A DNA stretch of 20,486 bases from a virus, in IMG/VR virus record IMGVR_UViG_3300028392_000343, positions 1 to 20,486 of that record; one strand, given 5' to 3'. Of the stretch, positions 13,195 through 20,356 are shown piece after piece. A model generated the notes under the pieces. It had not been told where the DNA came from, made no database searches, and saw nothing but the letters and a program-made list of their open reading frames with translations. Each line of letters begins with the position of its first letter. Position 1 is the stretch's first letter. Made by a program: the position numbers and the translations under genes.

Positions 13195-15339
13195 ATGTTA
13201 ATTGAATCAAAATCACTTCTTGCTAAATTGATGGCTACTGAGAATCTTGTTGTTGAACAACGCAAGGTTTCTACTGCTATGTTCGACACCGTGAATCGCG
13301 TACTCATTGTTCCCGTATTGGACAATAAAATTCCAAGTCACACATATGATCTTTTCATGGGTCATGAAGTTGGTCATGCACTTTGGACTCCTACTGATGG
13401 TCAAAAAATTCGTGAAAAATTTGATATTCCACACAGTCTGGCAAATCTTATAGAAGATTCTAGAATTGAACGCAAAATCAAGTACAAATATCCCGGTCTG
13501 AAAAATTCTTTCATCAAAGGCTACAAAGATCTTCTCGACAGAAATTTCTTTGAAACTAAAGGTGTGAATATCAATAAAATGAAATTCATTGATCGACTGA
13601 ATCTTCACTGTAAGGGTGGTGCTCTTCTGAATATCCAATTCTCGAAAAAAGAAATGGATCTTGTGCGAGATGTCGAATCTACTGAAACTTACGAAGATGT
13701 GATGACTGTTTGTCGAAAAATCATTGACTTCACCAAAGAGAATTCGATAAATGGAGAATCGACTGATTTATCTTTTCCCGACTTTGAAGAAGATGGAGAA
13801 GACGTTTCAGATTTGATCATGGATAATGATGAAGGTGAAGACGAAAAATCTGATGAGGATGGTCAAACTGATCATACCGAAAGTGAAGAAGATGATTTTA
13901 AAGGTACTGGTGAAGTTTCTTCGGAATCTGAAGATGGAAATGGAGGTAGTGATTCTGAGATTGATGATGATATTAGTGATCTTTTGGAATCTGTCACAGA
14001 CCGAGCATATAAGAACAATGAATACAAACTCTTCTCTGAAGAGTCGATTGATTACGTTTATGTGAACGTTCCGAAATTGACTCCTGAACAAACAGTAATT
14101 GATTTCAAAGATGTGTATGAATACTATGACAGTTATAAATCAAAAATTAGTTACATCAATGATGTAAATATGTATGATACTGAAGGTTTTAATAAAATTC
14201 GAAACGAAATCAAAACAGGTGTTTCATATCTAGTAAAAGAATTTGAGATGCGTAAATCCGCAGATCAATTGAAGAAAGCTATTCCCGCAAAAACTGGTGA
14301 TCTGAATATGAATAAGATTTATTCACATCAGTTCAACGAAGATATTTTCAAAAAGATCACTGTAATGCCAGGAGCAAAATCACATGGTTTAGTGATCTTT
14401 CTAGATTGGTCTGGTTCAATGCACAGTCATCTTCAGAACACAATAAAACAACTGTTCAATATCGTGATGTTTTGTAAGAAAGTGAATATTCCTTACGAAG
14501 TGTACACCTTTACTAATCCTGCTTCAAGAGAAATCGAATTCAGACAACGTAGAATTTCTGGAGATCTATTGTTGGAAAATGTGAAACTGTTGAATGTTCT
14601 TTCTTCCAGAATGAATGCTGCACAATTTACCAAAGCATCATCGGCCCTGGTTTATTTGTCATCTACAGATTCACAATATGGATATAATCAAAAAATCACT
14701 CCAGATTGGTTCATTATGAATGGAACTCCTCTGAATCATACTATCGTGGCTGCCATGGAAATTGTTCCTGCTTTTCAACGCAAGAATAATCTTCAAATCG
14801 TTAACACTATCTTCCTGACTGATGGTGAAGGTGATTCTGGATTGGATAGAATTGACAATGATAATATTAGTATAAAAAAAATTCATACATGGAATTATAC
14901 ACCTCATCAGCGGATACATGTCATTGTTCGAGATCCTGTAACCAAACAACAAGAGAAGATTGATTTCTCCACTGCTAGAACTGTGACTGCATCGTTCATC
15001 AAACTGTTCAAATATAGAACGAATTGCAATATTGTGGGATTCTATATACTTTCACCCAATGAATTTAAAAACTATATTAATAATCAGCTTGCGAGTAAAG
15101 GTATAGACACCCAAGATATTCGTGCCAATTTCAGTAAGAATCATTGTGCTGTCATTAAAAATGATGGATTTGATGAATATTATCTCTTGAGGAGTAAGAG
15201 GGGAGATTCTGATGAACCGGAACTAATAGTTAAAGAAAATGCGTCCGCAAAAGTTTTAGCTACAGCATTCGCTAAATACAATACCAAACGTAATACACAC
15301 AGAATTGTACTCAATCGTTTCATTAACATAATTGCCTAA
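13195..15339 (+). CDS. Zinc-metallopeptidase/VWA protein (CobT-like)
   Basis: A 714-residue two-domain protein. The N-terminal domain has the zinc-peptidase motif H57-E-V-G-H61, with E87-D88 in LIEDSRIER as the likely third ligand. Residues ~196-265 are an acidic Asp/Glu/Ser linker. The C-terminal domain is a von Willebrand A domain with the metal site D404-W-S-G-S408, then a conserved Thr (NGTPL) and the last Asp in FLTDGEG. This is the CobT-like layout found in T4-like cyanophages, where the partner is often a MoxR/CobS-type AAA+ ATPase. Such pairs remodel or insert metals into proteins. It follows its own extended -10 promoter, so it is probably early. Whether it really cleaves peptide bonds is unknown. 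Confidence 0.85.
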   Translation: MLIESKSLLAKLMATENLVVEQRKVSTAMFDTVNRVLIVPVLDNKIPSHTYDLFMGHEVGHALWTPTDGQKIREKFDIPHSLANLIEDSRIERKIKYKYPGLKNSFIKGYKDLLDRNFFETKGVNINKMKFIDRLNLHCKGGALLNIQFSKKEMDLVRDVESTETYEDVMTVCRKIIDFTKENSINGESTDLSFPDFEEDGEDVSDLIMDNDEGEDEKSDEDGQTDHTESEEDDFKGTGEVSSESEDGNGGSDSEIDDDISDLLESVTDRAYKNNEYKLFSEESIDYVYVNVPKLTPEQTVIDFKDVYEYYDSYKSKISYINDVNMYDTEGFNKIRNEIKTGVSYLVKEFEMRKSADQLKKAIPAKTGDLNMNKIYSHQFNEDIFKKITVMPGAKSHGLVIFLDWSGSMHSHLQNTIKQLFNIVMFCKKVNIPYEVYTFTNPASREIEFRQRRISGDLLLENVKLLNVLSSRMNAAQFTKASSALVYLSSTDSQYGYNQKITPDWFIMNGTPLNHTIVAAMEIVPAFQRKNNLQIVNTIFLTDGEGDSGLDRIDNDNISIKKIHTWNYTPHQRIHVIVRDPVTKQQEKIDFSTARTVTASFIKLFKYRTNCNIVGFYILSPNEFKNYINNQLASKGIDTQDIRANFSKNHCAVIKNDGFDEYYLLRSKRGDSDEPELIVKENASAKVLATAFAKYNTKRNTHRIVLNRFINIIA

Positions 15340-15340
15340 C

Positions 15341-15544
15341 ATGACAAAATACACAGTAAAACTTTCCGATTCAAGTGGTCTCTCCGCTAATGTGCTTTAT
15401 GTCCGAGAGGATGCATCACACAAGGTAGAGTATTATAAAAATCAAAGATTAGTTGGGGAAGATTACTTTAATACAGAGATAGAGGCAACTAAGTCTGCCA
15501 GTCATTTTATAGATAACGGAGAACTCCATGGAAATCATTTCTAA
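15341..15544 (+). CDS. Small beta-beta-alpha protein
   Basis: A 67-residue protein starting at ATG 15341, two bases after the VWA stop; the in-frame TTG at 15332 overlaps that gene and is unlikely. Two predicted strands (KYTVKLSD, then HKVEYYKNQRLVGED) lead to a helix (EIEATKSASHFID). It overlaps the next gene by 17 bases. The next gene has the same overall layout, so the two may be old duplicates. No function is known to me. Confidence 0.6.
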   Translation: MTKYTVKLSDSSGLSANVLYVREDASHKVEYYKNQRLVGEDYFNTEIEATKSASHFIDNGELHGNHF

Positions 15545-15731
15545 TTATTCGAACGGAAACTACGAAGCACAAGTATCCAAGTCTTTTGATAATCATTATG
15601 TGGTTACTTACTCGATCAACGGTAAACAGATAAAAAAGACCAGTCATATTTCTCAAGCTCTTGCTGAGAATCTTGCTGAGGATTTCATTCTCGATGGTGG
15701 TGGTTACGATCCTCAGTTTCTTTCTGATTAA
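15528..15731 (+). CDS. Small beta-beta-alpha protein
   Basis: A 67-residue protein with a start inside the preceding gene (17-base overlap). The pattern is strand NGNYEAQVSKSF, strand HYVVTYSINGKQIKKT, helix SQALAENLAEDFILD. This is the short fold that recurs in several tiny genes of this window (15341, 20243, 20353). It ends the plus-strand early unit; two convergent genes follow after only 21 bases, without a visible terminator. Confidence 0.6.
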   Translation: MEIISNYSNGNYEAQVSKSFDNHYVVTYSINGKQIKKTSHISQALAENLAEDFILDGGGYDPQFLSD

Positions 15732-15752
15732 TTGTGTCTCTCTATAAGAACA

Positions 15753-16775
15753 TTATATGAAACCCTTCAATACACTCATATCATCTTTTAAATCATTTTC
15801 AATTAGATTATTAGTGGGATTTGGTCTACACATTTTACAATTTAATGTATTAAATGACTGATAAATTTTTTTGTGAGATTCTGAACACCAAATGTCTCTC
15901 CAATCAGAATTAGTCCATGATGCTAATTTAAATTCCGGTCGACCCTTATATTCACAACAAAGATATATGTTACCATCTGCACAGAAACTAGGAAATAAGA
16001 AGAACTGATGACATTTGTTATATGTACGATCTTCGAGTCTGTTTATTGATATGTTCGCAGATATTTGATATTCAATAGAACATTTATTAATTAAATTAAT
16101 AACTTCCGATGTTATATTAAAAGTTTTTGAGTCAATTATCACCGGTCTAAAATGTAATCCTCTCGCATTTACATCTTTAGCAAATTGGAATAGATCATGA
16201 ATTTCTTCCTCTGTAGAATTTTCCGGCATTAATAAAGCCTTTATATCAATTGGAGCTCCATTTGATCCAAACTCTGTTGCAAGTTCTTTTACTTTAGAGA
16301 ATGGACTTTTCATTCGACTTCGACGAATTATCTCATATGTCTCTGGATTTCCACTGTCTATGTCTAATCCAATATATGCCATTCTTTTTATTTTGTCGAA
16401 TGGAATCCGTAACAATTTGTCCAATTTTGTTCCGTTAGTATTCATTGCACAGCAAAATCCTTTATCAATTGCTGTCTCTATTATTTGTTCGTATCCAGGA
16501 AGAAGTGTTGGTTCCCCTCCGCCAGAAAAAATTACATTGCTTGTTGTTCCAATTACAGTAGGATCATATGAACGCCAATTATAGATATCTTCTATCAACT
16601 GGATATACTTCTCGACAGGTTGAAAGACCGGATTATCTTTCCTGAACAATTCTGTATTACAGTAATAACAAGCTTGATTACAAATATTTGTGGTGTCGAG
16701 ATCTATTTGCCAAGGCAATATTTTTCCTGGAATATGTCCTTTCAACCATCTCGCAATTAGTTGGTATTGTTGCAT
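15753..16775 (-). CDS. Radical SAM protein with SPASM-like C-terminus
   Basis: A 340-residue enzyme. The [4Fe-4S] motif is C32-N-Q-A-C36-Y-Y-C39, and the SAM motif GGGEPT sits at about 85-90. Substrate-side strands follow (MNTNGTKLDKL, GLDIDSG). The C-terminal ~100 residues have at least six Cys (CHQF, SFCADGNIYLCC, IWCSE, NCKMC) as in SPASM domains with extra clusters. These enzymes modify peptides, proteins or sugars. The start ATG 16775 overlaps the stop of the fucosyltransferase-like gene (TAATG) and is preferred over longer upstream starts; a GGTGG lies about nine bases upstream. It is not a T4 core gene. Its tight coupling suggests that it modifies what the glycosyltransferase makes or uses. 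Confidence 0.85.
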   Translation of the reverse strand: MQQYQLIARWLKGHIPGKILPWQIDLDTTNICNQACYYCNTELFRKDNPVFQPVEKYIQLIEDIYNWRSYDPTVIGTTSNVIFSGGGEPTLLPGYEQIIETAIDKGFCCAMNTNGTKLDKLLRIPFDKIKRMAYIGLDIDSGNPETYEIIRRSRMKSPFSKVKELATEFGSNGAPIDIKALLMPENSTEEEIHDLFQFAKDVNARGLHFRPVIIDSKTFNITSEVINLINKCSIEYQISANISINRLEDRTYNKCHQFFLFPSFCADGNIYLCCEYKGRPEFKLASWTNSDWRDIWCSESHKKIYQSFNTLNCKMCRPNPTNNLIENDLKDDMSVLKGFI

Positions 16776-17815
16776 TATGAAATCCACCCACATTCGGGCC
16801 ATTCTCTCCACCAAGTGGGTTGGGTGGGATATTCTACCCAGCTGTACTTTCCTGGTGATCTTGTTGACGTATTATTCAATGAATTATGATCTGATGAGAT
16901 ATCACCATCGAAGAAACTCCAAGTGCATCTGCCTCGATGGTGTTGCTGTCGATGTATGTAGGCTGTAAATGTACTACCTGGTGTTCCTATGAATTCCGAA
17001 GCATGTGATAATACCAGATTTGTAATTAAACCCATCACAACTTCATCATGATAAGGCAATTCTCTAAATCTCTGCGCCCACCCTTCCCGAATAATATCTT
17101 CCATAAGTGTGAATCTGTTAGAGTAACTTGTAACTTTGTCATCTCCAGGATTATCAGTTGCAAGTACAATTGGAAGACCATGTTCGGATATTTTATTGAT
17201 GCCCGATTCGAAATGATCTTTCTGAATCCTTATAGTTCTGTGATTGTCTGTGTCGCGTAAATGTAATGCTGCAAATGTTCCTAAATCTCTTGCAATGTCA
17301 TTAGCAAGATCAACATATGGTTGTTTCCATTGTATCTTTTTTAATGAATGGTCGATGTTTGAAGTACGATTGAAAAAGAATCTACAATAGAATGAAATCA
17401 TATTAATGAAATTATAATTCACTGAAGGATCAAGTTCCAACAATCCATGGCCATTTCTAAACTCATCTTCATTCCCATGCATCGATGGTTGACAATTCAC
17501 ATAATGTTTTTGGAATAAACATACAGTTTGATAATCATAGATATCTTCATTAATGTTTTTATCTTCTAAAATCCAATTTTCATTATCCCAATCAAGTATC
17601 TGATGAATACGATTAACCCTATCAGTTCCAATTAATTCGGGAAGTCTATTTCTATATCGATAAAATACTGGACTCGAAACACCTATAGGGTCATATTGAT
17701 CCCATAAATTATATAATCTAACAGGTTTATTCAACAAAGTGCTTAGACCAACAGCAATTTCTAAACTCATTAATTGATTAATCATTCCTGTACTCCACAA
17801 CCGAGCAGCAATCAT
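16775..17815 (-). CDS. O-fucosyltransferase-like glycosyltransferase
   Basis: A 346-residue protein starting at ATG 17815, with AAAGGAA about six bases upstream. The N-terminus (GMINQLMSLEIAVGLSTLL, residues 10-28) is typical of fucosyltransferase-type GT-B enzymes. The central H185-L-R187-D-T-D190 is the HxRxxD sugar-nucleotide (GDP-fucose) motif. The late block EFIGTPGSTFTAYIHR (274-289) resembles the last conserved motif of this group (FUT8/NodZ/POFUT-like). The acceptor is unknown: it could be cell-surface glycan, a protein or DNA base. No signal peptide or membrane anchor, so it is cytoplasmic. Only eight codons lie between its TTG alternative and the ATG; the ATG is chosen for the ribosome-binding site. 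Confidence 0.75.
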   Translation of the reverse strand: MIAARLWSTGMINQLMSLEIAVGLSTLLNKPVRLYNLWDQYDPIGVSSPVFYRYRNRLPELIGTDRVNRIHQILDWDNENWILEDKNINEDIYDYQTVCLFQKHYVNCQPSMHGNEDEFRNGHGLLELDPSVNYNFINMISFYCRFFFNRTSNIDHSLKKIQWKQPYVDLANDIARDLGTFAALHLRDTDNHRTIRIQKDHFESGINKISEHGLPIVLATDNPGDDKVTSYSNRFTLMEDIIREGWAQRFRELPYHDEVVMGLITNLVLSHASEFIGTPGSTFTAYIHRQQHHRGRCTWSFFDGDISSDHNSLNNTSTRSPGKYSWVEYPTQPTWWREWPECGWIS

Positions 17816-17832
17816 AGATGTTTCCTTTATTG

Positions 17833-17861
17833 TTGACAATTCAAATCTAATGTGTTATACT
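17833..17861 (+). promoter_or_regulatory. Sigma-70 promoter with extended -10, plus strand
   Basis: TTGACA (17833-17838), 17-base spacer, TATACT (17856-17861), with TG at 17853-17854. It points to the membrane protein at 17921. It lies just upstream of the start of the minus-strand fucosyltransferase-like gene. I found no equally good promoter on the minus strand. Confidence 0.8.
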
Positions 17862-17869
17862 AGCTTATA

Positions 17870-17877
17870 TATAAATA
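17870..17877 (+). promoter_or_regulatory. T4-type late promoter
   Basis: TATAAATA is an exact late consensus, eight bases after the sigma-70 -10 box and 43 bases before the ATG at 17921. The gene pair 17921/18188 could thus be expressed both early and late. Confidence 0.65.
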
Positions 17878-17920
17878 ATTAATGTATCTTCTAAGAGCCT
17901 CCTGAAGCGTTTCCTAAAGC

Positions 17921-18184
17921 ATGTTCTCAAATCTATTTGATATATCTCCGAGTACTCTGAATCTGTTCTCGTTTATCCTTGGAATGACCTTCGCCTCATT
18001 TCTTTCATGGTACCGCAGAACTGCATTCATGTACATTGTTGCATACTTCATGTGTCTTGCATTCTTTTACGGTGCATTTAAACCCAACATCGAAACATCT
18101 CCATATAATTCGAGAAGTAATTCTGCACCACAATCAGATAATTATCCACCACTCCCATTGCCAACTCCAAGAGGATACAAATAA
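17921..18184 (+). CDS. Small membrane protein with Pro-rich tail
   Basis: An 87-residue protein. Two hydrophobic segments are visible: about residues 12-28 (LNLFSFILGMTFASFLSW) and 32-51 (TAFMYIVAYFMCLAFFYGAF), split by YRR. A ~35-residue Ser/Asn/Pro-rich tail follows (PPLPLPTPRGYK at the end). No signal cleavage is predicted. It is the first gene of a pair with the glycosyltransferase-like gene, three bases apart. It may anchor that enzyme to the membrane or act alone. Ribosome-binding site weak. Family not recognised. Confidence 0.6.
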   Translation: MFSNLFDISPSTLNLFSFILGMTFASFLSWYRRTAFMYIVAYFMCLAFFYGAFKPNIETSPYNSRSNSAPQSDNYPPLPLPTPRGYK

Positions 18185-18187
18185 TTC

Positions 18188-19024
18188 ATGATCAGTATAC
18201 TCGTAGCAGACAATAGAGACTACTTCAAATGGCAAGTAGAGTTATTCTGGTTCGCGCATCAATCCATCTATGGTGATCGCGCAAATCAGAAAGCGCTTGT
18301 TGTTATCATGGACAAAGATTGCAGTAGTGGTCCAATTAAGGACACTAACTGGAACATATCGATACCCAAACAAACAGGAATCAATTTCGGCGATTATCTA
18401 AGTTTAGAGAAAGCAGAACGTGGATTAAGTACAATTAACATACAGGTAGGATTAAAACAAGTCATCGATAGATTTGATGATGAAGAAATCATCGAAGTTC
18501 TCGACTGTGATATGTTTCATCTTAAACCATATCCGGAATATGAAATCGGTGATAACGAAGTAATTGTGTGTGATCTATATGAAGATTGGCATATGAAAAG
18601 CTTGACTGATCACAAAGATATCATCGAACCTTATTTTCTAAACGATGGAAAATACTATAATGGTGGATTTGTTCCTTTGGTGGCTAAGGTCAAAACGTTT
18701 CGTAAATTACTCGCCGATTGGATCTCCATTCATCTAGAGATTTTTAACCAACAAGACGATGAGTTAATTCGTTGGTGGGCGGGTATGTATTCATTTAATG
18801 CTGCGTGTGAACGGCATAAAATACAAATGATTGCCAAGGATTGTTGTTATATTCCACCTGCAAACAATTTCGAAGACTCACATTATATTTGTCATTACTC
18901 GGGTGATAAGACCTTCAATAAAAACGAAATCAACGGTAATTTCAATAATATTGACACATCTATCTTCCCAGACAATCCATTTTATAACACAATAAAAGAA
19001 TGGTTAAAACACCGCCGCGGTTAA
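18188..19024 (+). CDS. GT-A-like glycosyltransferase (DxD), HPAT/SERGT-like
   Basis: A 278-residue protein. The core motif is EVLDCDMFHLKP with D106-C-D108, a metal-binding DxD of GT-A enzymes that bind UDP-sugars. The start (DYFKWQVELFWFAHQS, residues 11-26) and a later block (YYNGGFVPLVAKVKTFRKLLADW, about 157-179, shown in part by YNGG and FRKLL) recall plant-type peptidyl serine galactosyl- or hydroxyproline arabinosyltransferases. That likeness is from memory and only moderate. Signal or membrane segment absent. It is coupled to the membrane protein just upstream and lies next to the radical SAM and fucosyltransferase-like pair on the opposite strand. The target could be a peptide, virion protein or surface glycan. 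Confidence 0.6.
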   Translation: MISILVADNRDYFKWQVELFWFAHQSIYGDRANQKALVVIMDKDCSSGPIKDTNWNISIPKQTGINFGDYLSLEKAERGLSTINIQVGLKQVIDRFDDEEIIEVLDCDMFHLKPYPEYEIGDNEVIVCDLYEDWHMKSLTDHKDIIEPYFLNDGKYYNGGFVPLVAKVKTFRKLLADWISIHLEIFNQQDDELIRWWAGMYSFNAACERHKIQMIAKDCCYIPPANNFEDSHYICHYSGDKTFNKNEINGNFNNIDTSIFPDNPFYNTIKEWLKHRRG

Positions 19025-19042
19025 CTTTAAGAGTATGAAAGA

Positions 19043-19240
19043 ATGATTATTAATCGAAAATCTAAATGGGCTAAAAAAGTCGAAGAAAAGAAAAAGTATG
19101 AGAATGTATGGTTTGACTGGTTCGCATGGAGACCTACGAGGATCAATGAACATACTATCGTGTGGTTCCAAACTATACAGAGACGTAGATCGTATCTAAG
19201 TCTGTTTAGTTATAGTTACAATTACCGATTGAAGAAGTAA
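19043..19240 (+). CDS. Small Arg/Trp-rich protein
   Basis: A 65-residue basic protein from ATG 19043, 18 bases after the glycosyltransferase-like gene. It is rich in Trp, Arg, Lys and Tyr: VWFDWFAWRPTRI, then IVWFQTIQRRRSYL. The WFAWRP and WFQTIQRRR pattern is like small proteins I remember in other T4-like phages, without known role. There is no membrane segment. No good ribosome-binding site is seen, so it may depend on upstream translation. Confidence 0.55.
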   Translation: MIINRKSKWAKKVEEKKKYENVWFDWFAWRPTRINEHTIVWFQTIQRRRSYLSLFSYSYNYRLKK

Positions 19241-19454
19241 CCATTGTGGCTTTCTGAAATTCTCTGAGGAGCCACTGGAAAAATTTTTGTGGTCCACTTT
19301 GAGGCAAAATTCGAAATTCTCTGTGGATGGCCAAGAAATTAAATTTTAGGGAAAAAGAGTTTGGGCACCACAGCAATTTTCTTACACACTCTACACACTC
19401 CATTTTAACACAGTCGGAACACACTGTCAACCACTATTTTTCGCACGATAATGC

Positions 19455-19483
19455 TTGACAACCGAATCGGAATGTGTTAGACT
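19455..19483 (+). promoter_or_regulatory. Sigma-70 promoter with extended -10 in the gap
   Basis: TTGACA (19455-19460), 17-base spacer, TAGACT (19478-19483), with TG at 19475-19476. The spacer begins ACCGAATCGG, whose CCGA/TCGG forms a short dyad. A transcript would run about 145 bases before the first gene. Confidence 0.7.
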
Positions 19484-19572
19484 ATGCATACCAGAGCAGC
19501 CAGATCCACCCTTTAATTCCATTGTTCACTCTCCATTGACACACTGTTTCCTAAATCACACTCAAAAAAGTC

Positions 19573-19600
19573 TTGACATTCTCTGAAAATGTGATATCAT
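19573..19600 (+). promoter_or_regulatory. Sigma-70 promoter with extended -10 before 19634
   Basis: TTGACA (19573-19578), 16-base spacer, TATCAT (19595-19600), with TG at 19592-19593. ACATT (19576-19580) and AATGT (19588-19592) form a short dyad in the spacer. The start near 19607 gives a 27-base leader with GGAG. Confidence 0.75.
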
Positions 19601-19633
19601 ATACCCATAGTCAATGATAACTGGAGTGAATAA

Positions 19634-19891
19634 ATGATGAATAGTGTGAACAATGTTAGTGAGAAACGTGCCCGGATGCACCTTGAATTATCTCTTGCTG
19701 TTGCCGAGTTTGAATTGTCGCATAAAGTGACAGTATGCAAACCCGCTAAGAATAATCGCAATACTAAGCCGATGAATCTCGGCAAGTATAGAACCTTTAG
19801 TGCCACAGCACCATCTAAAAGAGTAGCGCTGTGCTCTGATACTTGGGGAATGCTGACTTCTGAATCAGTATACTATAAAGTGAGAGCATAA
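19634..19891 (+). CDS. Small uncharacterised protein
   Basis: An 85-residue basic protein. GGAG lies seven bases before the ATG at 19634 (a second ATG follows directly). Residues 8-30 form a likely helix (SEKRARMHLELSLAVAEFEL). The rest is Lys/Thr/Asn-rich with short strands. No family recognised. It is the first gene of a run of tiny genes behind an early-type promoter, where T4-like phages often carry host-takeover genes. Confidence 0.6.
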   Translation: MMNSVNNVSEKRARMHLELSLAVAEFELSHKVTVCKPAKNNRNTKPMNLGKYRTFSATAPSKRVALCSDTWGMLTSESVYYKVRA

Positions 19892-19892
19892 T

Positions 19893-20138
19893 ATGAATAT
19901 TAAGAAACTTGGTACTAATGAAACTGAATTAACTCTGCAAGGTTGTGTTATACTGTTCTCATATAATACTCCAGTAGCTTGTTTTGTATCTAATTTGAAT
20001 AATCATATACCTTCTGGATGGTATAAGACTGGCAAGAAGTGGTCTAATACTACCACTAAGCATATTAACAAGTGGTATAATGGAGAGTATATGGAAAAGG
20101 ATCAACAGTTCTTTAATAACCTTATCTCTGGAGTGTAA
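19893..20138 (+). CDS. Conserved-type small phage protein
   Basis: An 81-residue protein one base after the preceding stop. It starts with strands (ELTLQGCVILFSYNTPVACF), then has a W-rich conserved part (GWYKTGKKWSNTTTKHINKW). This pattern (VLFSY-TPVA, then KKWS-TT-KHI-KW) is like small proteins that I recall from many different tailed phages, of unknown function. No membrane segment or catalytic motif. Confidence 0.7.
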   Translation: MNIKKLGTNETELTLQGCVILFSYNTPVACFVSNLNNHIPSGWYKTGKKWSNTTTKHINKWYNGEYMEKDQQFFNNLISGV

Positions 20139-20141
20139 TAT

Positions 20142-20243
20142 ATGATACTTGTAAATTACATAGCAACAGTTAGTATACTAATAGCAATGGTTGGTATATT
20201 CAATAAGATAACCGTATCAGGTAAGCGTGAGGTAAGATTATAA
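20142..20243 (+). CDS. 33-residue single-span membrane peptide
   Basis: Starts at ATG 20142, three bases after the previous stop, behind GGAG at 20130-20133 (eight bases away). The peptide is one hydrophobic helix (NYIATVSILIAMVGIF) with a basic end (KITVSGKREVRL), so the tail is probably in the cytoplasm. The TAATG overlap with the next gene supports it. It is a small membrane peptide like those in early regions of T4-like phages. Confidence 0.5.
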   Translation: MILVNYIATVSILIAMVGIFNKITVSGKREVRL

Positions 20244-20356
20244 TGTATATTAAATTTAATAAGCATTGGAAACTCTGGGTTGTATATAATAACCAAGATA
20301 AAGTCGTAGCATCATTCAAACAATTTTACGAAGCAGATAGGTATTTGGAACAATGA
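20243..20356 (+). CDS. Tiny 37-residue beta-beta-alpha protein
   Basis: Starts by TAATG overlap with the membrane peptide, and its stop overlaps the next start by four bases (ATGA). The layout is strand MYIKFNKHWKLWVVYN, strand KVVASF, helix FYEADRYLEQ. This is a truncated form of the fold in the genes at 15341 and 15528. Both couplings support that it is translated. Confidence 0.5.
   Translation: MYIKFNKHWKLWVVYNNQDKVVASFKQFYEADRYLEQ

Larger units (their letters stand above)
19241..19633 (+). other. Non-coding regulatory stretch with short repeats
   Basis: About 390 bases without a convincing gene on either strand. A minus-strand frame at 19206-19430 exists but looks like a chance product of the ACACACT repeats. 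Two sigma-70 promoters lie in it. A near-direct repeat, GAAATTCTCTG(A/T)GGA, occurs at 19256 and 19313. The core ATTCTCTG returns a third time at 19578, inside the second promoter. ACACACT occurs several times between 19384 and 19545. No tRNA or terminator is seen. Confidence 0.6.

Noticed and set aside
13807-14091. Minus- and plus-strand frames inside the VWA gene's acidic linker
   Set aside because: Low-complexity GAA/GAT repeats give open frames by composition only.
17816-17950. Promoter for the minus-strand radical SAM/fucosyltransferase pair
   Set aside because: Only poor -35/-10 pairs and a TATATAAG variant were seen; not strong enough to list.
19206-19430. Minus-strand frame of 74 codons with C-x-x-C pairs near its start
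   Set aside because: The Cys pairs come from ACACACT-type repeats read backwards; no ribosome-binding site, non-ATG start, and overlap with the gene ending at 19240.
19536-19564. TTGACA at 19536 as a third promoter in the gap
   Set aside because: No acceptable -10 at 16-18 bases downstream.
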